Assembly (NCBI GenBank): GCA_914767885.1
Contig: CAJZBQ010000033.1
Span: forward strand, 248,001-312,000
DNA: 64,000 bases
Source: Blepharisma stoltei
Lineage: Eukaryota; Ciliophora; Heterotrichea; Heterotrichida; Blepharismidae
Reading direction: 5' to 3'
The position numbers and the translations under genes were made by a program. The notes beneath the pieces are model-generated. The model ran no database searches. It saw only the letters and a list, made by a program, of their open reading frames with translations, and was not told where the DNA came from. Of this stretch, positions 22,699 through 33,218 are shown one piece after another (position 1 is the stretch's first letter; each line of letters opens with the position of its first letter).

Positions 22699-23756
22699 AT
22701 GAAAGTTGTTGCCTTAATTCTTCTTGTGTCGATCGGCGCATTTTCTCAACAGCTCCCATTAGACTCTGTCAAAGTCTTCCTAGACGCAGCCCACACTGCC
22801 TTTACTGGTGTAGGTGTTAACAACGAGAACTGTCTCAACCTTTCTGAACAAGACGCCCTCTTAACCCGCGTCATCAAGCTTTTTTCAGATTTCAGTGACT
22901 TTGCATCACTCCAACAGCTTTACCTCGATGTCGTAATGTCAAGCAACGAATTCAAAGCTTTCTTCGCAGATTGTGATGTCAGCGCTTTTACCAATGCAAT
23001 CTCAAACAACTTCGAAAGATTTGGCACTGAGTTCATCCTTGATAAAGCCGTTGGAAAATATGACGAAATCCAAGTCAAGGCCCAAAGCGTAGCTGAAGCC
23101 CTCAGCCAACAAAACTTTGCCCAAGCTGGAATTGAATTCGGAACCCTCTTCGGAATGGTCTTTGAGCCAGCTGAAGATGCAATGCTCCACATGAACTTTG
23201 TAGGAAACGCCCTTACTCCTTTTGCCCATGACTTCTGCAACTTTGTGCTAGGACTTGCTCTTGGATTCCAGAAATCACCTACCCCATTGTCAAACTGCTA
23301 CAATGACACTAAGCTTGTGAGAAGTGCTTATGATAATGCTGACGCAATGATTGACAAGTGCTTGAAATTCAACTTCACTGCTTGCAATAATGTTCCAGCC
23401 ATGTTGACTTTATTCAACACACAAGTTATGGAAAGCTACAATAAATGCGATATCCAAATCTTGGTTACAGATATTCAAGGACTTAAAGAGCCAGTTAACT
23501 TTAGCCATGCAGTATTCCTTTACTTCAGCAATGAAGTAGCTATTAAAGGGTACTTCAATAACATGGAAAAGTCGTTAGCTAATTTTATAAGGGGAATTGA
23601 GCTTATAATAGTTGGGTTTATGATGAGAAAAAAATTTAGGAAAAAATAAATTAATTGTGGATTTTAATGAAAGTGAGGAGTAAGGGAGATTTCTTAGGTG
23701 CAGGACAAAACTTCGCCTCAATTTTCAGACTTGTTCTTGGCTTCTCGGTTAACTAA
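22699..23756 (+). CDS. Secreted cysteine-containing protein, probably abundant
   Basis: MKVVALILLVSIGAFSQQLP is a clear signal peptide with cleavage likely near residue 16. The mature part is helical, with scattered cysteines (ENCLNL, DCDVSAF, DFCNFV, NCYND, KCLKF, TACNN, KCDI) that may pair in disulfides. The codons are noticeably richer in C and G at third positions than in neighbouring genes, suggesting high expression. IES 23580-23680 is removed to join EKSLA to KGDFLGAGQNFASIF and a TAA at 23754-23756. About 318 residues. No named family; similar secreted proteins are common in ciliates, where they may be surface or extracellular-granule components. Confidence 0.75.
23580..23680. mobile_element. 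Short TA-bounded IES, about 101 bp
   Basis: Removal extends the secreted protein by KGDFLGAGQNFASIFRLVLG..; codon use across the join matches the host gene, unlike the AT-rich read-through. Confidence 0.8.
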
Positions 23757-24200
23757 AACCTCTCTTCTTACTAATAATTATCGAATTATTTAATTAAGTA
23801 GTCAAAGATTTTATTAGAGATTTATTCTCAAAAACTTCAAAAAATCATTCGATTTAATAAATATAGATGCGGATTAGATTTATTCAGCATTCTCAATATT
23901 AAAGTCAATATAATTTGGATTATTTTTTATTGGCTTAAATTTTTTAGTTTTAAATAGATGCTAAACTGCAGCATATGTAAATGATATACTTCATATGAGA
24001 ATAATAATAATATGATATATGGAATTTATAGTTGTTTTATATTATATTTATGCTGATATTGCATAAAATCTCTACATAATATGATGATTGTTTAAACTTA
24101 TAGTTGCTTTTTGATAAATAATACTCCTTTTGATGTTTCTTAATTAATTAAAGAAATAAACCTTTCATAAATCAGTTATAAAACTCTAATTAAGCTAAAA
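23757..24200. other. AT-rich spacer
   Basis: No gene or repeat recognised. Confidence 0.4.
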
Positions 24201-24458
24201 TTAAGCTTCCTCATAAATTCCTTTCTGCCAGTCAGCATATACAGATTTCAGACCTTCAGGGGTTGTGAATCTCTCATAACGAGTAGGGCAATCTACATTA
24301 AACCAAAGAACCTAAATATGCATTACTCTTTCTACGTTGCATTTCATTGGCACATCAACATCCTTCACAGATTTTTCATGGAGACAGGTCACATAATTTT
24401 TTTCTAGCATTTTGCACTCAACCTCTTGATTCATAGGAGGCTTATAAAGGATATCCAT
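24201..24458 (-). CDS. Small CHCH-like cysteine protein, possibly mitochondrial
   Basis: ATG 24458 to TAA 24203-24201, 80 residues after removing a 15-nt intron (24312-24326). Sequence pattern: MNQEVECKMLEKNYVTCLHE and then KCNVERVLWFNVDC, i.e. C-X9-C ... C-X10-C. Twin cysteines on two helices are typical of coiled-coil-helix proteins of the mitochondrial intermembrane space or complex I accessory subunits. The spacing is close to, but not exactly, CX9C. Function inferred only from this pattern. Confidence 0.6.
24312..24326 (-). other. 15-nt intron
   Basis: On the minus strand GTAATGCATATTTAG; contains an in-frame TAG if retained. Joins KCNVER to VLWFNVDC. Confidence 0.8.
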
Positions 24459-24633
24459 ATTTTTATACTTTTATAGCTTCTCAATAGCTTTAAAAGATAT
24501 TTTACTCTTCCTAACTTCTAAAATTTTTATAAAATAAAACTGCCACTTTAGGAGAATGATAGAAGGAGATTTAATAATAAACAAACCCTAGCCAAAATAG
24601 GATTATAAGTAGGGATTAAAAAATAATTTATTT

Positions 24634-24915
24634 CTTACTTGCCCCATGAGCATAATTTTTTTTAAAAAACAATTTTTGGATTATAAAATATATTAATTTG
24701 AAATATTTGAAAAAATCTAATTTAATTTATAAATTTATGTGCAAGAATTCAAGTTCTTTAAAATTTAATAGAATTAGCTAGATATCTCATTATCACAATA
24801 ATTAATTATAGATATAAAATCATTTTACACAAAAAAGTTTTATATTAAAACATGCCTAATTTTCAAAAATAGGCATTTTTTTCCAATGATTCTGCTTACT
24901 TTAAAGGAGAGAATA
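24634..24915. mobile_element. Probable degenerate MITE family 1 element
   Basis: Left TTACTTGCCCCATGAGCA, right CCAATGATTCTGCTTACTTTAAAGGAGAG, with the usual AT-rich core (GAATTAGCTAGATATCTCATTA). No clear target duplication. It lies just beyond the Pelota stop codon. Confidence 0.5.
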
Positions 24916-24921
24916 TGAAAT

Positions 24922-27245
24922 TTATAAAAAATCTTCATCCTCTTCTTCATCTAGCCCTAGCTCTTCTAAATCTATTTTCATTTCTTCCTCTTCCTCAGGC
25001 ACCTTTTCTTCTTCATCCTGACTTTCTTCTTCTTCTGAGCCTATCCCATAAATAGGGAATCTTAAAAGTGCAGCAATTCCTGACAATTGCTTCAGCTTTT
25101 CTCCAGCCACATGCAAAGATGAAATAACCCTAACGCTACCTCCATGTGCCTTTACATCTTCACTTATTTCTGCAATAGACTGCCTAACGCTTAATTGCTT
25201 GAAGTTTCTCAATATTGCATCACTTACCAATAGCACATTAATTGCCTGCATTCTAGCTGCCAACTGTACATCTGCTAATGAATAAACTGCTGAATTGGGG
25301 TCGACACTTAACACCCTGAAAAATTCTTCTAAATATTGTAAATCTTGTGAAAATTCTGTATTGCTTAATCTCACTCCCTAAAAAAATAGAGAGTTTTTGT
25401 TAAAAAAAATATTTATAAATTTATGGTGATTTGAAAAAATCCAAGTTCATAATTTAATCCATAAAATTTATGTTCTTGAATGCAAGCTGTATAAAATTCA
25501 ACAGAATTAGGAAGAGATTACATATACTATCACTTATATATAAATATTTTTATATAAGTTTTTCTATTAAAATACATTTTGTTTGCTCATAAGAGGTTTT
25601 TTAAAAAAAATAAATGATTTTCTAATGGCTTTGCTCTCTCACAAAGGAAGTCAGCATTTCTTTTACCTTAGGGTCAGATAAAGACTCATCTAAAGCTTGC
25701 TTTTCTCCACTACTAGCATGAGTCAGCATAATTTTATTAGGACTATACCATTGTGGCTTCTCCTGTTCTAAATAGTTAACAAATTGGTCTTTTACAAATC
25801 CAGGACTTGCAATCAGTATACATCTAACTACATCGAAATTAATATGCTGAGCTATCCCTTGGTTGCATTTTTCAAAGAATTTTTCTAACGCTTTATCATG
25901 TCCGGAAGCTCCTTTTCTTTTTCTTGGTATCTGGGTCTCTATTTTTGATTTTATTATTGTAGCTGTATTAGTAATCAAACAAAGATGAGCCAATCCTTCT
26001 TCCATAACTAATTCCCCCTTTAAATTGGATCATAAAACCAGTAAAATCTGCATTTTAGGTACTTTAGCTCCCCTTTGAATTGGAAAAAATTTTGTTTTGT
26101 CAATGTGAAAATTTTATAGACAAAAATACTAATTTTATAAAATTAGTTTTGACATACTTTAATAGGCAGAATGCAATTAGAATGCTATTTAAATAATTTT
26201 CACACCGAATCTATTATTTTTTTAATTATTTCTTACTCCCCCCCCTCCGTGAGTGAACAAAACCATTAGAAAAATCCCTATTTTTTGCCCAAAAGCCCAC
26301 CTTCCGTGAGTGAACAAAAATTTTTTTAATAGAAAAATTTTTTATGGAAAAAAGTTTTAATATATAAATGATAATTAGTATAATGAAATATAGAGCTAAT
26401 TCTGCCTAATTTTGAACGAATTGCTTTTTAAAACATAAATTTTGCAAATTGAATTAATATTTGCTTTCCGATTTTTGCGAATTAGGATTTTTTTAAATTT
26501 CGAAAAAAAATATTTTTTATAAAATTTATATATAAATTTTTTTTAACCCTCCGTGAGTGAACAAAATTGTTTTGTTCACTCACGGAGGGGGGGGAGTTAA
26601 TAAAAATAAATTACAATTCAAATTATAAAAAATATAGAGAAAAAATTTAAATATATTTTTTTAAAAAAAAAATTAATCCCCTTTAAATTGGAACAAAATT
26701 TTTGTTCCAATTTAAAAGGGGAGTAAAGCAGCAACCTCACAATGTGTAGCTGGGTTAGATGCTTCTTTAATTCTGTCTATATGTAGCGCATCCCATTGCC
26801 TCTTTATTAAAGTGAAAGGAATGTGAAGCTGCAAATCAAAAGTATGATGCTGGCCTAATTGGAGATATTGGTTTTCTGATATGCTATTTTTAAAGGAAAA
26901 AAGATTTTCCCTATTAACTGCTATCCTATTTTTATATGATAACTGCAATAGTAGCTATGCTTTGGTCATTACATATGGGGATATACACTGACCACTTATT
27001 CTCAGCGTAGGACCTTCTGGGTCGTAGTCTACATTTCTTATTCTTAGTAATAAAGAAATTTTTTTCTTTGTAGTGACGACAGAGCCTGTTTTGCTTTCTT
27101 CTTTTATTTTTCTCAATGTTGTCGCTTTAATAGCGTCTCCATTATTGATAATGTTGTAAATGTGCCACATATCGTCAGGCACATCCATCTTGACAGTGAT
27201 AGAGCCTTGTCCACCTTTAACTAAGTTCTGGTTAAGGATCTTCAT
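24922..27245 (-). CDS. PELO: Pelota/Dom34 mRNA surveillance factor
   Basis: MKILNQNLVKGGQGSITVKM starts the Lsm-like N domain (LRKIKEE.., LRISGQC-ISENQYLQLGQHHTF). The central eRF1-like domain follows (VMEEGLAHLCLITN, IPRKRKG, KALEKFFEK, ILIASPGFVKDQF, HASSGEK), then the C domain (VKEMLRLSNTEFSQDLQYLEEF, DVQLAARMQAINVLLVSDAILR, GGSVRVISSLHVAGEKL) and an acidic tail. Pelota with Hbs1 rescues stalled ribosomes in no-go and non-stop decay. Three IESs are removed: 26880-26981, 26009-26723 (with a nested MITE) and 25371-25650; each join reproduces the family sequence (..EVAAL-VMEEGLAH). Starts 16 bp from a divergent gene. Confidence 0.95.
25371..25650. mobile_element. MITE family 1 IES with TCA duplication
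   Basis: Left TCA|CTCCCTAAAAAAATAG, right CTCTCACAAAGGAAG|TCA. Removal joins KVKEML to RLSNTEF, as Pelota requires. No TA at the junction. Confidence 0.85.
26009..26723. mobile_element. MITE family 2 IES containing a nested family 1 MITE
   Basis: Left TAA|TTCCCCCTTTAAATTGGA with a second direct motif at about 26070 (CTCCCCTTTGAATTGGA); right hairpin of the motif with its inverse ending AAAGGGGAG|TAA. Removal joins CEVAAL to VMEEGLAH. A complete family 1 MITE sits inside at 26233-26596. Confidence 0.9.
26233..26596. mobile_element. MITE family 1, nested in family 2
   Basis: Left TTA|CTCCCCCCCCTCCGTGAG, right CACGGAGGGGGGGGAG|TTA. About 364 bp with two direct motifs at the left end and the hairpin at the right. 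Confidence 0.9.
26880..26981. mobile_element. Short TA-bounded IES, about 102 bp
   Basis: Removal joins LRISGQCI to SENQYLQLGQHHTF, matching the Pelota pattern; retention would add stops. Confidence 0.8.
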
Positions 27246-27261
27246 TATCTTTATTAAATAA
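27246..27261. promoter_or_regulatory. 16-bp divergent intergenic gap
   Basis: Only 16 bp (AT-rich) separate the ATG codons of Pelota and the SHIPPO-repeat gene, so their core promoters and 5' leaders must be extremely short or overlap each other's coding sequence. Confidence 0.5.
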
Positions 27262-28143
27262 ATGGAGGAAGACAAGAACAAGACGGCAAAAACTTTACCA
27301 GCACAGCTGAACAGCATAATGATAGCAAATGCGCTGGACTCCCCAGCTGCCCACACTTCTTTTGGAAAATTGCCCTTAGCAGATGAAAAATCAGCCCCAG
27401 TTTTCAGCTTTGGGACTAGCACTCGTGATCAGTTACAGAAAGTTTTTTACTCAGAAGAGCTCAATGCTCAGCCTTGTAAAGCTGGACCAGGCCCAAAATA
27501 TGAAGTCCAAGACAACATCAATTTTAAGACATTGCCTGATTTTTCTTTTGGAAAAGACAAAAGAGTTACGTTAGGGAAGCCTCAGCATTATTACCATTAT
27601 GATATACAAGATACGTTTACTGACCCAATTAAGGCGAAAATTTATACTAAACCTAATAATGGAAACACAAAATTCGGGACCGAATCCAGGATGCCGCCTC
27701 CAGAAATTCAAGGGACGCCTGGACCTCAATATTATCCGCCTATTAAACCAGAGGTAAAATCTGCTCCGAAATATACGTTAGGGGCAAGAAGGACAAATCC
27801 TAGCGGATCTGTGCTAGAAAATCAGATATCAACGCCAGGAGTTGTAGGGCCAGGAAGATATGCCCCTGAAAGTGCAGCTTATACAAGTGTACATAAAGAC
27901 CCACCTACATGGACGTTTGGAAATTCAGATAAAATAGGGAAAACTGCAAAATCTGTTACTAGGCATCAGACATATGATACTCATAGTCAATCTTGTGGGC
28001 CACAAATTTCGTCTAAAAAGAAAAGCGCTCCCAACCCGAAAATTGGGACTTCTACGAGAGATCAAGTAGCGAAGCTTGGGACGTTTAAAGATATGATGGC
28101 TACTCAGCCTATGAGAGTGCAACTTCCTCACCCAACATTTTAA
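27262..28143 (+). CDS. SHIPPO/ODF3-like (CIMAP-type) repeat protein
   Basis: 293 residues, uninterrupted, ending TAA 28143. It carries repeated Pro-Gly-Pro motifs: AGPGPKYEV, GTPGPQYYPP, VVGPGRYAPE, interleaved with SFGT/TFGN/TLGA segments, the signature of SHIPPO (STPGR) repeats. Animal and protist members bind axonemal or cortical microtubules. Likely a ciliary or cytoskeletal structural protein. Confidence 0.85.
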   Translation: MEEDKNKTAKTLPAQLNSIMIANALDSPAAHTSFGKLPLADEKSAPVFSFGTSTRDQLQKVFYSEELNAQPCKAGPGPKYEVQDNINFKTLPDFSFGKDKRVTLGKPQHYYHYDIQDTFTDPIKAKIYTKPNNGNTKFGTESRMPPPEIQGTPGPQYYPPIKPEVKSAPKYTLGARRTNPSGSVLENQISTPGVVGPGRYAPESAAYTSVHKDPPTWTFGNSDKIGKTAKSVTRHQTYDTHSQSCGPQISSKKKSAPNPKIGTSTRDQVAKLGTFKDMMATQPMRVQLPHPTF

Positions 28144-28526
28144 GTGTTTTTTAAGAATAAATTAGATTACAGTGTATATTTAAGTTTCTACTTCACGGAA
28201 TGGAATTCTGTTCAGCTTGAAAAAGAATTGGGTGGCTTTCACTGCAAGTCCATGCCGAAACTCTGGTTTCTTGGCAGCGGTCGCCCTTTTGGGTTCTTCG
28301 AAAACCATGCGTGGATATACATAGATAACCGTCACATGAGAGGATAGGTTGGCCATTTTATGTATAATTTTTTTAAGATAAAACAGTATGATAAAATTTA
28401 AATTTTTAATAATATTTGATAAATACCTGTCTTTATATACCCATTTATATAGTATTACTAAAATAAATACAATATATATGCTATTTTCAGTCTATTTTAA
28501 CATAAACCACAATATATTTTGAAATA
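28144..28526. other. Intergenic, holds a retroelement-like fragment
   Basis: The segment about 28205-28365 is distinctly GC-richer and shares CCGAAACTCTGGTTTCT, GGATATACATAGA and CCATTTTATGTATA with the insert at 18690-19145. The rest is AT-rich spacer before the FYVE gene. Confidence 0.55.
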
Positions 28527-29681
28527 ATGGACCAAAAAAGCTCAGAGAGCACAGAAAGTACAAGAAAAAGCTCAAGATCAAATAGTGGACAAGCGGCTGT
28601 GTGGAGTGAGGCAAATAATGAGAAATATTTACAAAAGAAAGGAAAAACATGCAAAATATGCGGATTGCATTTCGGACCCTTTGTGCTAGTGCAGAAATTT
28701 GAGTGTGAGTATTGCAAGGAAACAGTCTGTGCAAAGTGCTCGAATTCTCAGCCGTCAAGTTCGGGACCTCAGCATACAGTAAGGGTCTGCAACAATTGCT
28801 ATACTGAATCTATTAAAATTGATGTTGCAAGCAAGCACCATATAGAAGCCCAGGAATTTCAAAAAATCTTAAATGAAATCAAAGAGAGCTATGATAGGGC
28901 CAAAAAAGAAACACAAGAAGAAATCGAATTGAAAAGACAAGCTAAACATAAATTAGAAAACATCGATAGTATCATGGAGGATGAGGAAAAACAGCTCGTC
29001 AGGGATATTGAAATATACAAAGATGAAAACTTTAAATTAGAAGCAGAATTAAAAGAAAAAAGCTTAAAAATTAATGACATAGAAAATGCTGCTAAAGATA
29101 AAGAAAAACGAATTTTAGAAATAAAAATTGAAATCAAAGAAATTGAAGAGGCTAAATCAAAAGACTCAGGAAAAGCTGAACAGCTAAAAATTGCGATCAG
29201 AGAACAAGTTTTAGAAAATAAAAAATTAGAAGAAGATGCTATCATTGCTGAAGTTGCCTATAAAAATTTACAAGAAGCTATAATCAATGCAAAAGCAATT
29301 GATGAAAACAAATACAATCAAAGAATGTCTAAAATAAGAACCCAAATCGAAAATATAAAAAGGCAAAATACAAAACTTGGTAAAAAAATTGATGATATGA
29401 AAGAAGAAAGGGTGCTCAGAGACTCAACGATTTCAGTGCTATCACAGTCTTTTATCGCAACAAAAGATGATGATTTTGGTAAAAGCTTTATGAATACAGA
29501 GCTTGGAATCAAATATAAGCCTTTAAAAGAACAATATCGAAGCCAAATAGAAGAAATATGCCAGCTCAGATCTCAGTTAAGTGGGGTTAGAAGCTTGGAC
29601 AGGACAGAGTTTAGTGCTGGCGATTATACTGAAAAGAATGATCCAATGACCCGAAATCCTTGTAAATGCCTTATCCAATAA
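28527..29681 (+). CDS. FYVE-like zinc finger, coiled-coil protein with CaaX-like end
   Basis: 384 residues. Cysteine pairs CKICGLHF, CEYCKETVCAKC and VCNNC (residues about 42-95) fit a FYVE/RING-type zinc-binding core, but the phosphoinositide-binding RRHHC motif is replaced by QKFECEYC, so lipid binding is doubtful. Residues 105-330 form a long coiled coil. The C-terminus CKCLIQ looks like a CaaX prenylation site, which could supply membrane attachment. No IES. A truncated copy of its 3' third lies inverted at 39905-40300. Confidence 0.75.
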   Translation: MDQKSSESTESTRKSSRSNSGQAAVWSEANNEKYLQKKGKTCKICGLHFGPFVLVQKFECEYCKETVCAKCSNSQPSSSGPQHTVRVCNNCYTESIKIDVASKHHIEAQEFQKILNEIKESYDRAKKETQEEIELKRQAKHKLENIDSIMEDEEKQLVRDIEIYKDENFKLEAELKEKSLKINDIENAAKDKEKRILEIKIEIKEIEEAKSKDSGKAEQLKIAIREQVLENKKLEEDAIIAEVAYKNLQEAIINAKAIDENKYNQRMSKIRTQIENIKRQNTKLGKKIDDMKEERVLRDSTISVLSQSFIATKDDDFGKSFMNTELGIKYKPLKEQYRSQIEEICQLRSQLSGVRSLDRTEFSAGDYTEKNDPMTRNPCKCLIQ

Positions 29682-29704
29682 TAATATTAGTTTATAATTT
29701 AATA

Positions 29705-29935
29705 GTATGCCAATTACTGTACTTGGCGAGCAAAACTCTTTTATTTACAGTTTCGCATTAAATGTAGCTCTATTGTAACACTCTTTATAATGCAGTCCAA
29801 ATTTGTAATTAGAGTTAACTAATGATTTCGAACCAACAGCTTGAATTCTTATTAGCGGGATTTCAGCAGTAATTGTTGTGCATATTGTGATAGTTTTTTT
29901 ATAAACTCTTTTTAAGTATATGCGGAAAATTGACT
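29705..29935 (+). pseudogene. Decayed copy of the VMA21-like gene
   Basis: Aligns by eye with the intact gene at 39130-39548: ATGCCAATTACTG.., CTCTTTTATTTACAG, GGGATTTCAGCAGTAATTG, AAGTATATGCGGAAAA. The frame is broken by TAA codons (after ALL, in the middle, and where FFLY should be), and the intron acceptor region is changed. It also lacks the 180-bp IES found in the intact copy. It sits 24 bp after the FYVE-like gene, the same order as in the inverted copy. Confidence 0.75.
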
Positions 29936-30206
29936 AATTAATGATAATAGATATGAAAAGTAAGCAAAAATCTAAGCCATTAAGTAGCTTAATAAAATTA
30001 TTTTTTGCAAATATTTCAATTTGGTAATATCCATGCTCAAAATTCTTCAAGCTTTTCTCTTTTTCTTTTAAAATTTGGATATGCGATGAAATATTATAAG
30101 AGCACATTTGTGATAAAATTGTAATAGTTTGCACCTAACCGCAACAAAAATTTCGGGAAAATTCTTTTTTTTCTACTTCTTTATACTTAACTCTTTAAAG
30201 TAAAAC
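29936..30206. other. AT-rich spacer
   Basis: No gene supported; a minus-strand open stretch here has no start context or similarity. Confidence 0.4.
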
Positions 30207-32024
30207 ATGGAGTCTCCTCAAGAAGGCTGTTCAAATTCCTCTGATTTTCTCCAAAAAATTGCACAATTAGAAGAAGAAAACAGAACCCTTAAAATGCAAT
30301 TGGACGAAAAAATCGCAGAGCTTGAAGAAACGAGAGAAAAGCTAAAACTCCTTCAAGAAGCTCAACTTGATAATAAAATCCCAGAAATTACTGAACCAAA
30401 AAGCCCTGGTTATGAAAATTGCATAACATCTACGAAAACTCCTTCAATGATCTTAATTGACACTGTAGACTTCGAAATAAATGTAGATGAGTCGAAAATT
30501 TATAAACTATTTAAAACAAAATTCCTCCCTTTTCGCATTTTTATAGATTTTTAATCGAATATTTAATACAGATTAGTATAATAGAGAATTGCATACAAAA
30601 CCTGATCTTGTCTTGAGCACATTTTTCAGAAAGCTTTTTTTACAAATTTCAGGACGAAAGTGGACACCTCTTGATTTTTATGAAAAAATCGCGGCATCGT
30701 TTGGCAATGCTCTTTCATCAACACAATTCAATGATGCATTACAGAACGAAAAGCTGCTATTCGGGGCTAATGAAAGAGACACTGTCTTTTCTATTCTTCA
30801 AGTAGACGGCTCAGTCCAATCAGAAGTTTTATTGCATCATCTCCAAGTCCAAGTAGATGAGCATATGTCTAATAAAAGTTCCGATATATCTTCACCAGCC
30901 AGTAACAATGAAAACATTGCATCATTTGCACCAGTTGAAATATTAAAAAGTGATATAATTGACACTTTAGACAAATTTTCTGTGCAGATTTTGGCAAATC
31001 TCAAAACAAGCCAAAATTTTAAAGAAAAATGTATGGAAATTTTTCCTGAAGAAGTAAAACTGGAGAATATGGTGAAGTTATTATTAGATAAAGATAGTAG
31101 GATTGAGGATGGGCCTGATAGAAATAAATTAGCATCTTATTTTATGAAAGGAAAAGAGTTTGCTCAAAGAGAGGGACTGATAGAAATGATAATTAATGAT
31201 TTATTCGAAGATGGATAAATAAAATTGCATTTGGTTCGAGTGAAATTAGCTCTTCTTATTTTCTTTCTCTCAAGCAATTTTATTTATTGGGTTAGGCTTT
31301 CTTCTGAGAACTTCTGTACAGCAACAGCAGTTTAAATCTGGCAGATAAGCCGAGGCACTGCTGGAAGTACATCAAGAGGCTCGAAGTTTTACCTCTCTGT
31401 ACACCCGAGGAAGGTATTGTAATTGCCCTTAGGCGGAGCACGCACAGGAGGAGCCAAGGATGAGCGAGGCGAGCACAGCCAATCGAAGCGGACATCGTAT
31501 TTGTCCCGTGCCCTGGGTGAAACAAAGTAGGTCCATGGGCCCGACAGGTGGATAAATATGGTGGAAGTCCTGGACAAGGTGACCCCTGAGTGGACGTTAA
31601 ACCTTATAAATAATTAATGGTAATGGTAAAGGATTTATTCCAAGATGAAACTGAGATGCAGTTAATTGGAGATAGGGATGAAATAACGCAAATATATGAA
31701 AGAAAAGCAGAATTTATTGATAAGTGTATAGAGGTTGATAGCAGAGATACAGGATGTGTTACGTGAAACCAGATAGCAGAAATTTTGCAACAATTAAATA
31801 TTAATTTATCAAATACTGCATTGAAGCAGTTTGAAGTTCAGTGCTATGCAATAAAAAAATCGTTTAATTTTATCCCATATCAGGAGATTTTTGATGATCC
31901 GATTCAAATAATTGAACACTCAAAGCCTGAAACGCCTGTAAGCAGGCCGAGCCTTGGGAGACTTATGACTAGACTAGTTAATGATAGCCCTTTTGATGAA
32001 GAGGAAGATCAAGATATGAGCTAG
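30207..32024 (+). CDS. Coiled-coil protein with EF-hand-like C-terminus
   Basis: MESPQEGCSNSSDFLQ is followed by a coiled coil (residues about 15-55), then after IES 30501-30576 a helical domain (LSTFFRKLFLQISGRKWTP, LDFYEKIAASFGNALSS..LLFGANERDTVFSIL), and after IES 31202-31635 a second paired-helix region (ECIEVDSRDTGCVTWNQIAEI-like) with TGA as Trp. The helix-loop-helix spacing suggests degenerate EF-hands. Ends TAG 32024 after an acidic tail (DEEEDQDMS). About 435 residues. Family not named. Confidence 0.6.
30501..30576. mobile_element. Short TA-bounded IES, 76 bp
   Basis: Removal joins VDESKIY to NRELHTKPDLVL in frame. Ends TATAAACTA and the inverse of TATACTAAT. Confidence 0.7.
31202..31635. 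mobile_element. Retroelement-like IES with 16-bp flanking repeats
   Basis: GATTTATTCGAAGATG at the left and GATTTATTCCAAGATG at the right are near-identical target repeats. Joining at the TA within them gives MIINDLF-QDETEMQ in frame. The body (31290-31600) is GC-rich, non-coding and unlike the AT-rich MITEs. Confidence 0.75.
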
Positions 32025-32227
32025 TTTCTTACCCATCTATATTTATTTAAAAAAAATTCAATCAATTTCAACTATTTTGCATTAATTTTAATAGCTTTTT
32101 TCTGCTTTTATACTCAATATAACTAAAGAAATTAGATACTTAAAGTCTGTCTATCTAAATTATAAGAAAAGATGGTGTCATTAGATAAATCAAAATTCAC
32201 TTTAACTCTTCCTCAAATTTAGTAAAT

Positions 32228-32620
32228 ATGTCTTCACTAAACGAAATTCGCCCGTTTGTTTGCCCTATTTGTCAAGCCCGGTTCAAGAATAAGCAATTCC
32301 TTCAAAGGCACATGGTTTCTCACACTTCACTCAGAAGTTTCCTATGTGATGTATGTGGCAAATCTTATAAATACAAAAAAGGATTAAACAGGCATTTACA
32401 AAAAGTTCATACAGAAGTGTGGGAATCTATGAAGCTTCAGCACCCAAGAAGAAGATGCAATGCATTTGACGTCAGCCGCTTTTTGTCGCTGGACGATCCG
32501 CCTTATAAACTAAACGAAACATTGAAAAACCAAATTTTAAAAGAAGTCACAGTTGACGAGAATGTTGCAATAAAAGATACAGCTTGTAGAGTTATTTTTA
32601 CATCCCCTTACCCGGATTAA
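32228..32620 (+). CDS. Two-finger C2H2 zinc-finger protein
   Basis: 130 residues. Fingers: CPICQARFKNKQFLQRHMVSH and CDVCGKSYKYKKGLNRHLQ plus KVH, separated by TSLRSFL rather than the classic TGEKP linker. The rest is short and without known domain. Likely nucleic-acid binding. No IES. Confidence 0.85.
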   Translation: MSSLNEIRPFVCPICQARFKNKQFLQRHMVSHTSLRSFLCDVCGKSYKYKKGLNRHLQKVHTEVWESMKLQHPRRRCNAFDVSRFLSLDDPPYKLNETLKNQILKEVTVDENVAIKDTACRVIFTSPYPD

Positions 32621-33218
32621 TAATTCTTTAATTAAATCTAATTAAATTCATAATCTTTGATGAATATATAGAGATAAATTAGTTTTAGTTTTAGAGTTTG
32701 CATAATTGAATGGAAGAGTATATTTAAAGCTGATTTAAGAAATTTTGAAGTTTGCGAGTTTGGATTATATTTTTAATTTAATTAATCCCTTTTTATTCTC
32801 AACTTAAATAGCTAGGGAATAGGACTTTTTATAATTGAATATTTCTCTATTTATATATCAAATTTTAGTGAATTTGGCATTAAAAGAATTATATAAAATT
32901 TGAATAAATGTATAGCTTTTTAATATAATTTGCATACAATATAAATAGAATGATATAAAGGAAATTTTAATTTCTTATTATATCTTTATTTATAATAAAT
33001 GATAATTTTAATTTCCCAGTTATTTCCATATGCAATGAAAAAAATTAAAAATCGATTACTTTAATTATTATAAAGAGAATACAATTTTTGCGACCAAAAA
33101 ATTATTAAAAATATAAAACAATTACCATTTAAACAAATGCAAATTAATACATTACAGCATAACAACTATCTATTTTGTATTAATTAAATAAAAGAGAGCT
33201 TTAATTAACCTCATCAAA
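32621..33218. other. AT-rich spacer
   Basis: Nothing recognised over about 600 bases. Confidence 0.4.

Noticed and set aside
28492-29512. Long minus-strand open frames opposite the FYVE gene
   Set aside because: Low-complexity Ser/Leu/Phe translations that mirror the Lys/Glu-rich coiled coil on the plus strand.
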